From a virus, in the IMG/VR virus record IMGVR_UViG_3300042991_000229, positions 1 through 42,262 of that record: 42,262 nt of DNA; one strand, given 5' to 3'. Shown piece after piece: positions 38,708-42,262 of this stretch; position 1 is the stretch's first letter; each line of letters begins with the position of its first letter. The position numbers were made by a program, and so were the translations under genes. The notes below the pieces were generated by a model, which worked only from the letters and a program-made list of their open reading frames with translations, did not search any database and had not been told where the DNA came from.

Positions 38708-40258
38708 TTAATTTAAACTTCTTCCCGCCAACGGAGATAATGGGTTAAAAAGGTTTTGCTCACCTAATTGCAAATTACCGACTAGCGGATCGTAAATAAG
38801 ATTAGATCTATTGTGCCTTTGATCATATAACTGTTGCGCTTTACTCTTGACCGGATAAGCGAACGTTAACGCTAGGGCATCAGCTTTATTTGGAGATGCA
38901 AGCCCGCGTGACTTCATCATTTCCTTCGACTCTAAATAAGTCTTACCATAATTCGCGCCGGTCTCACCGACCTTATACTCAACACTGACAAGATCGTTAC
39001 ATAATTCGCTATCGTCCGGCAAAGATCCGCCGGCTTGTAACCACTTCTTTATACCATCCCACATCTCAACACGTTTATTTAATAACCCCGGATCATTACT
39101 GCTGCCGCCAAAAGGAACAAGAACCCATTTCCTTCCCATCTGTTTACCCATAGAATAAACTCCAGTACCCCAACCAAGATCAATAAATACAGCGTCAGCT
39201 TTATACTGGTCCTCGAACTTCGCCAAGTATCCGGCAATCTCGCCATCATTTTCGTTCTTGCGGTATTTCATTAGGATCTTGCTCATTAACCCCTGTCGTA
39301 AAACCATCGCGCCTTCATCTTCACCCGTCCAGCAATTGTCAACTCCAATAATCACCGGCGCAAAATTGTACTGCCTTTCGTTTAAATGTTTACCACGGGC
39401 AATCTCCACAAGATCACTCGGTATGAACTGCATCGAAGAGGTATGCGGGAATTCCCCTCGAACGTGGACACGGAAGAAATCAGAATCTTCCCCATAGTCG
39501 TCGTGCCATTTTTGTATTTGGTCTTTATTCGTATACTTGCACTTTCTTGTATCAATATGCTTGCCATACCATCGATGCCTATGTGCGTTGAAACAAGAAT
39601 GGAATCGTCCAGTATTTCTCGTCGGGTTTCCGAAGACGCACCAGATAATTTCCGTGTCTTCATCGGTCATGGCTCCTTCCGCTGTTTCCCATATAATGTC
39701 AGGAATAGCACTCGCCTCATCAAATAAAAGAAGCACACGTTTGCCTGAGTTATGGAGACCAGCGAAACTTTCAGGCTTGCTATCACTCCACGGGATCTGG
39801 TCAACCCGCCAAGTCTTCTCATGTTCCGGATTAACGCTGTATATTGCCGTCGCCGTTACCTTAAACCAATGCTTGACTATGCTTAACCTGTTCCACTTGG
39901 AAACTTCCGCCCACGTTTTTGTGCGCAATTGGTTTTCAGTATTAGCCGTCACAACTCCGCGCGTATCCTCGAACGTGCTCATCGCCCATAAAATAAGCCA
40001 AGCGACTAAACAAGTCTTGCCCGGCCCGTTACCCGACGATATTGCTACCCTTATGACTTCTTTGAATGTTATCAATCCGCTTCTTAACTGCCGGCCAATT
40101 TCTCCCAATACTTCTGCTTGCCATATATCTGGCCCGGAATATTTTTCCAACTCCCCTTTTCCCCATTCAAAAGCGTAAAGTACCCACCCCAGTGGATCCT
40201 GTGAGTATTTACCCATGTCTTCAATCAGCATTTGTTCGTTTCGTAACTGTGAACTCAT
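38708..40258 (-). CDS. Terminase large subunit
   Basis: ATPase: Walker A SSGNGPGKT at 74-82, Walker B VLLLFDEAS (D180, E181), coupling motif GNPTRNTG near 210-217. Nuclease: D307 (VIIGVDNCW), D360 (AVFIDLGWG) and D460 (NKADALALTFA). 516 residues, normal for TerL. The enzyme pumps DNA into the prohead and cuts concatemers. The RBS GAGGAG precedes the ATG. A 176-base gap with a hairpin separates it from the methyltransferase gene. Confidence 0.95.
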   Translation of the reverse strand: MSSQLRNEQMLIEDMGKYSQDPLGWVLYAFEWGKGELEKYSGPDIWQAEVLGEIGRQLRSGLITFKEVIRVAISSGNGPGKTCLVAWLILWAMSTFEDTRGVVTANTENQLRTKTWAEVSKWNRLSIVKHWFKVTATAIYSVNPEHEKTWRVDQIPWSDSKPESFAGLHNSGKRVLLLFDEASAIPDIIWETAEGAMTDEDTEIIWCVFGNPTRNTGRFHSCFNAHRHRWYGKHIDTRKCKYTNKDQIQKWHDDYGEDSDFFRVHVRGEFPHTSSMQFIPSDLVEIARGKHLNERQYNFAPVIIGVDNCWTGEDEGAMVLRQGLMSKILMKYRKNENDGEIAGYLAKFEDQYKADAVFIDLGWGTGVYSMGKQMGRKWVLVPFGGSSNDPGLLNKRVEMWDGIKKWLQAGGSLPDDSELCNDLVSVEYKVGETGANYGKTYLESKEMMKSRGLASPNKADALALTFAYPVKSKAQQLYDQRHNRSNLIYDPLVGNLQLGEQNLFNPLSPLAGRSLN

Positions 40259-40273
40259 TCATCTCCTCAGTAT

Positions 40274-40317
40274 AATAGCCCACATCATCTCACATTCCGC
40301 GGATAACGTGGGCTATT
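40274..40317 (-). terminator. 10-bp hairpin in the terL leader
   Basis: AATAGCCCAC at 40274-40283 and GTGGGCTATT at 40308-40317 are perfect arms around a 24-base loop that itself contains CCGCGG. It sits just upstream of the terL RBS, after the methyltransferase gene. No U-tract follows on the minus strand, so it could be a leader structure controlling terL or a weak terminator for the upstream cluster. Confidence 0.5.
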
Positions 40318-40393
40318 TTAAAATCCGACTTGATCAGGGTCAGGGGGAATTTCGATTATAATAAATGTAAAACAAAACTTTACTGCTATCCTT

Positions 40394-40422
40394 AAACTAC
40401 CATAAGACTGTCATTCTGTCAA
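40394..40422 (-). promoter_or_regulatory. Weak promoter candidate for terL
   Basis: Minus strand TTGACA at 40417-40422 and TAGTTT at 40394-40399 with 17-base spacing. The -10 matches in only three positions. A second TATAAT-like box is at 40355-40360 without a good -35. The 176-base non-coding stretch between methyltransferase and terL otherwise holds only the hairpin. Confidence 0.35.
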
Positions 40423-40434
40423 TTTTGTTTAAGA

Positions 40435-41097
40435 TTATTTTTTGCGAAGTCCTTGCCATACGCTGGAATCGATTTTCCCGTCACTGATAGAAACCTTTAT
40501 ATCATTGAAACTTTCTTTAACTGCCTTTATGACACCATGATGCTTTCCATTTACATAATCTTGACCTGTGAATATCTCTTCAAAATCCCCGCCATCAAAA
40601 TCATGGCCACAAAAGAACCCATCAGGCGCAAGCATCGGATAAAAATGGTCTATATCTTTCTTTACCTGAGAATACCTGTGGTCCCCGTCAATGAAAATCA
40701 AATCGTACTTCTCATCCGTCCAGAAATCGCTTGAATTACATTCGCTGAGCGATACAATATTAAAGTCTTTCCTGAAATTGTATAGCCACCGCCCGCGCGC
40801 TTCTTTAGCGAATAACGGCTGGCTGCTCCCCGGAGAACCTTTGAAATTATCCACACAATCAACGTGCCCGCCATTTTTCCCTACATAATTAACAAATAAC
40901 CTCGTACACATCCCAGACCAACACCCAACTTCCAAAATCAGCTTGGGCTTACATTCGTTTAATATATTTATCAGCCTGATTATATCAGCCATTTTCATTT
41001 CGTTATAAGTTATCCGGTCCCCGCTAATAACCATAAACGGAAATAAAGTCTGTAACTGATCTTGCCAGCTGTTAGTTTGAATCAATGGCGCTCCCAA
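40435..41097 (-). CDS. Class I SAM methyltransferase (Methyltransf_24/CmcI-like)
   Basis: Motif I is LILEVGCWSG (53-62), the acidic residue after beta 2 is D83 (VDCVDNF), motif IV is LIFIDGDHRYSQVKKD (133-148), and GHDFDGGD (164-171) resembles the metal-binding part of CmcI-type and sugar/macrolide O-methyltransferases. No DNA methyltransferase motif (DPPW, NPPY) is present, so nucleic acid is not the likely substrate. The start is uncertain: TTG at 41097 or TTG at 41085 with GGGAG five bases upstream. The gene overlaps TerS by up to 26 bases and separates it from TerL, an unusual place. Confidence 0.82.
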   Translation of the reverse strand: MGAPLIQTNSWQDQLQTLFPFMVISGDRITYNEMKMADIIRLINILNECKPKLILEVGCWSGMCTRLFVNYVGKNGGHVDCVDNFKGSPGSSQPLFAKEARGRWLYNFRKDFNIVSLSECNSSDFWTDEKYDLIFIDGDHRYSQVKKDIDHFYPMLAPDGFFCGHDFDGGDFEEIFTGQDYVNGKHHGVIKAVKESFNDIKVSISDGKIDSSVWQGLRKK

Positions 41098-41629
41098 TAT
41101 CTTCTTCTTCTTCTTCTTCTTCTTCTTCTTCTTCTTCTTCTTCTTCTTCTTCCTCGGCGCTCGCGTCTATGACCATCGTATTCCCGTTAAGATGCGCTGA
41201 GTTTACCTTTACCATCATCGCGTTCTTCTCCCGCGCAACCTTGATCCGCTCCGCTAACGTCCCGATAACAAGAACATTCGTCGTGTCACCTTGCTTGCCA
41301 GTATCTAAATACTTGCATAACTTTAAACTCGTCTCTAAATACTTGTGCCTCGCCGCCCAGTCGGGAGTTTCATAAGTGTCCCCGCTCCTCGTCACCATCG
41401 TCCTCGTAGCGTTCATCCCGTTAATGCACTTCTCAACAAACGCGTGGTTCGTTAACCCCTTCTGCTCAAATATCGCCTGATGATCAACTTCAATTACCGT
41501 CTCACTTCGCCTAGTCGCAACTGACATGGTGTAACCAGCAGCTATCGCCGCGTTCTTCCTCGTCATCTTCATCCGACGGTTCCGCCGATAAACGCGCCAT
41601 CTCGTATCTTTGATCCTTAATTCGCTCAT
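41072..41629 (-). CDS. Terminase small subunit with polyglutamate tail
   Basis: Residues 22-36 (MTRKNAAIAAGYTMS) are the helix-turn-helix of the Terminase_2-like small subunit, and TPDWAARHKYLETSLKLCKYL matches the oligomerisation region of that family. The C-terminus carries 18 consecutive Glu, encoded by 17 GAA codons and one GAG, followed by DIGSAIDSN. TerS recognises the packaging site and recruits TerL. The long acidic run is not part of the family core and comes from a trinucleotide repeat. Confidence 0.85.
   Translation of the reverse strand: MSELRIKDTRWRVYRRNRRMKMTRKNAAIAAGYTMSVATRRSETVIEVDHQAIFEQKGLTNHAFVEKCINGMNATRTMVTRSGDTYETPDWAARHKYLETSLKLCKYLDTGKQGDTTNVLVIGTLAERIKVAREKNAMMVKVNSAHLNGNTMVIDASAEEEEEEEEEEEEEEEEEEDIGSAIDSN
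41102..41152. repeat. (GAA)17 trinucleotide repeat inside terS
   Basis: Seventeen perfect TTC units on the plus strand, read as GAA on the coding strand. Changes in unit number keep the reading frame and would only alter the length of the glutamate tail. The run ends five bases before the first possible methyltransferase start. Confidence 0.98.
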
Positions 41630-41719
41630 TGTACCCCCTGCTAAAACCCAATAAATATCCGCAGAAATATCCTAACATAAAAATAAAGGATATTCCAACC
41701 CATACTAATATCAGTCACG

Positions 41720-41986
41720 TCATAATATCCCTAGAAAATGTAGAATCAACGCGCCCCACCCAACTACCATCGCAGATAAAACAATCCATAACTTCCACTT
41801 CGGTAAACTCTGGACGTGCTGGGTAACACTCTTCCCCGTTTTCTTGATCGAAATAAATTCAATCAACCCGAATATACCATAGAAAATAATGAACACTAAC
41901 CCTAACCACACTTGCCCGACAGCAAAAGCCGCTATCGGCATACTCAGTAAAGCTGAAATAAATATTATCATTTTTAAGTTTTTCAT
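41720..41986 (-). CDS. Small membrane protein, first gene of late operon (88 aa)
   Basis: Three hydrophobic segments are seen: MIIFISALLSMPIAAFAVG, VWLGLVFIIFYGIFGLIEFI and LWIVLSAMVVGWGALILHFL, with a basic N-terminus (MKNLK) and a loop KKTGKSVTQHVQSLPK. The first could be a signal peptide (AFA cut site). The ATG is exactly six bases from a -10 box, so it would be translated from a leaderless message. Function unknown; membrane proteins in this place could act in lysis or exclusion. The 91 bases between its stop and terS hold no supported gene. Confidence 0.65.
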   Translation of the reverse strand: MKNLKMIIFISALLSMPIAAFAVGQVWLGLVFIIFYGIFGLIEFISIKKTGKSVTQHVQSLPKWKLWIVLSAMVVGWGALILHFLGIL

Positions 41987-41992
41987 AAACTC

Positions 41993-42021
41993 ATCCTACC
42001 ATAAACACAAAAAGATGTCAA
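41993..42021 (-). promoter_or_regulatory. Late-operon promoter, leaderless
   Basis: Minus strand TTGACA at 42016-42021 and TAGGAT at 41993-41998 with a 17-base spacer. Six bases (GAGTTT) lead to the ATG at 41986, the same geometry as the early promoter, so transcription should start at the A of the start codon. GTAACC boxes lie immediately upstream of the -35. Confidence 0.75.
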
Positions 42022-42024
42022 TAT

Positions 42025-42045
42025 GTAACCGTAACCGTTGTTACC
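42025..42045. promoter_or_regulatory. GTAACC boxes upstream of the late promoter
   Basis: GTAACC at 42025-42030 and 42031-42036, and GTTACC at 42040-42045, occupy about -40 to -60 of the late promoter. The same hexamers occur at 788-802 near the left end. They are likely regulator binding sites. Confidence 0.55.
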
Positions 42046-42066
42046 GATCTTTTTGGAAGACTTTAT

Positions 42067-42089
42067 AAAAAAAATATTATATTTTTTTT
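42067..42089. repeat. 23-bp AT palindrome
   Basis: Eight A, TAT, a central T, ATA, and eight T form a perfect 11-bp palindrome with one central base. It lies about 80-100 bases upstream of the late promoter start and might act as an UP-like element or an easily melted site. Confidence 0.7.
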
Positions 42090-42100
42090 AAGGCCTGTCT

Positions 42101-42126
42101 TGGAAAATGAAGGACACAAAGGTTAC
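42101..42126. repeat. 26-bp box shared in inverted orientation with 797-823
   Basis: TGGAAAATGAAGGACACAAA followed by GGTTAC is nearly the reverse complement of 798-823, differing at a few positions. It contains the GGACAC and GGTTAC motifs of the left control region. The two copies flank the 28-bp repeats and GC-rich block if the ends are joined. Confidence 0.8.
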
Positions 42127-42143
42127 TTCATTATTTGAAAAAA

Positions 42144-42262
42144 TAAAATAAAAAATAGCGACGAGAATATAGAAAATAAAAAATAGCGACGAGAATATAG
42201 AAAATAAAAAATAGCGACGAGAATATAGAAAATAAAAAATAGCGACGAGAATATAGAAAATA
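42144..42262. repeat. 28-bp tandem repeat array, right end
   Basis: A degenerate partial unit up to 42161 is followed by full units at 42162, 42190 and 42218 and a 17-base partial unit at 42246. The last 101 bases equal the first 101 bases of the window. This gives a terminal overlap but within a repeat, so the junction cannot be fixed by sequence. Confidence 0.95.

Noticed and set aside
41085-41375. Plus-strand frame with polyserine
   Set aside because: It is the shadow of the GAA tract in terS; no RBS and the minus-strand gene is clear.
41641-41718. 25-residue hydrophobic frame between the membrane gene and terS
   Set aside because: GTG start without an RBS and too short; hydrophobicity of AT-rich sequence can be chance.
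1-42262. Integrase, tRNA genes or attachment site
   Set aside because: No recombinase motifs and no tRNA cloverleaf were seen; I cannot exclude a very divergent one.

Overview
The window is an essentially complete genome of a tailed phage with podovirus-type virion genes (about 42 kb, AT-leaning except for one GC-rich patch near the left end). Its first and last 101 bases are identical and lie inside a 28-bp tandem repeat, so the contig is either circular, circularly permuted or terminally redundant; the repeat makes the true join uncertain. The host is not stated by the sequence. Sec-type signal peptides, a class II-like holin and a TMTC-like membrane glycosyltransferase point to a bacterium with an envelope rich in glycans, probably Gram-negative and uncultured; this is inference.

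Layout. (1) About 41.99 kb across the ends to 1.0 kb is a non-coding control region. It holds 28-bp AT-rich repeats, a GC-rich block with hairpins and 12-bp iterons, a second array of 12-bp GACCCCAATTTT repeats, and repeated GTAACC and GTGTCC boxes, including a 26-bp element present in inverted copies on both sides. (2) 1.0-1.3 kb: three tiny plus-strand genes in tandem. (3) 1.25-11.97 kb, minus strand: the early/replication operon, transcribed from 11.97 kb leftwards: SNF2-family helicase, zinc protein, VRR-NUC nuclease, HNH endonuclease, membrane glycosyltransferase-like protein, a run of small unknown genes, an internally deleted MT-A70 methyltransferase, a second HNH endonuclease, PD-(D/E)XK exonuclease, gp2.5/Enc34-like SSB, CHC2 zinc-finger primase piece and a VapE-type helicase. 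No DNA polymerase, RNA polymerase, integrase or reverse transcriptase is recognisable, so replication and transcription should use host polymerases. (4) 11.97-12.26 kb: a divergent promoter pair and a plus-strand small putative ribbon-helix-helix regulator. (5) 12.25-41.99 kb, minus strand, the late operon read from right to left: small membrane protein, TerS, a SAM methyltransferase, TerL, two paralogous small proteins, portal, Bbp19-like protein, scaffold, major capsid, Bbp16-like cement protein, a strong hairpin, tail tubular A and B, a GNAT-cupin protein, gp14-like internal virion protein, a 2546-residue internal/ejection protein with an HEVTH metallopeptidase motif, T7-like tail fibre, LamG adhesin, accessory tail proteins, a signal-peptide-bearing fibre-like protein, and a holin-containing lysis region without a recognisable endolysin.

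How it fits together. The head genes resemble the Bordetella phage BPP-1 group (portal, Bbp19, scaffold, capsid, Bbp16), while the tail and internal proteins follow the T7 plan (gp11, gp12, gp13/gp14, gp17). Two promoters, one for each minus-strand operon, have near-consensus boxes placed so that transcription should begin at the A of the first ATG, which predicts leaderless mRNAs. The most unusual gene content is the TMTC-like glycosyltransferase together with the methyltransferase and the exported fibre-like proteins, which suggests that the phage remodels or decorates the host surface.
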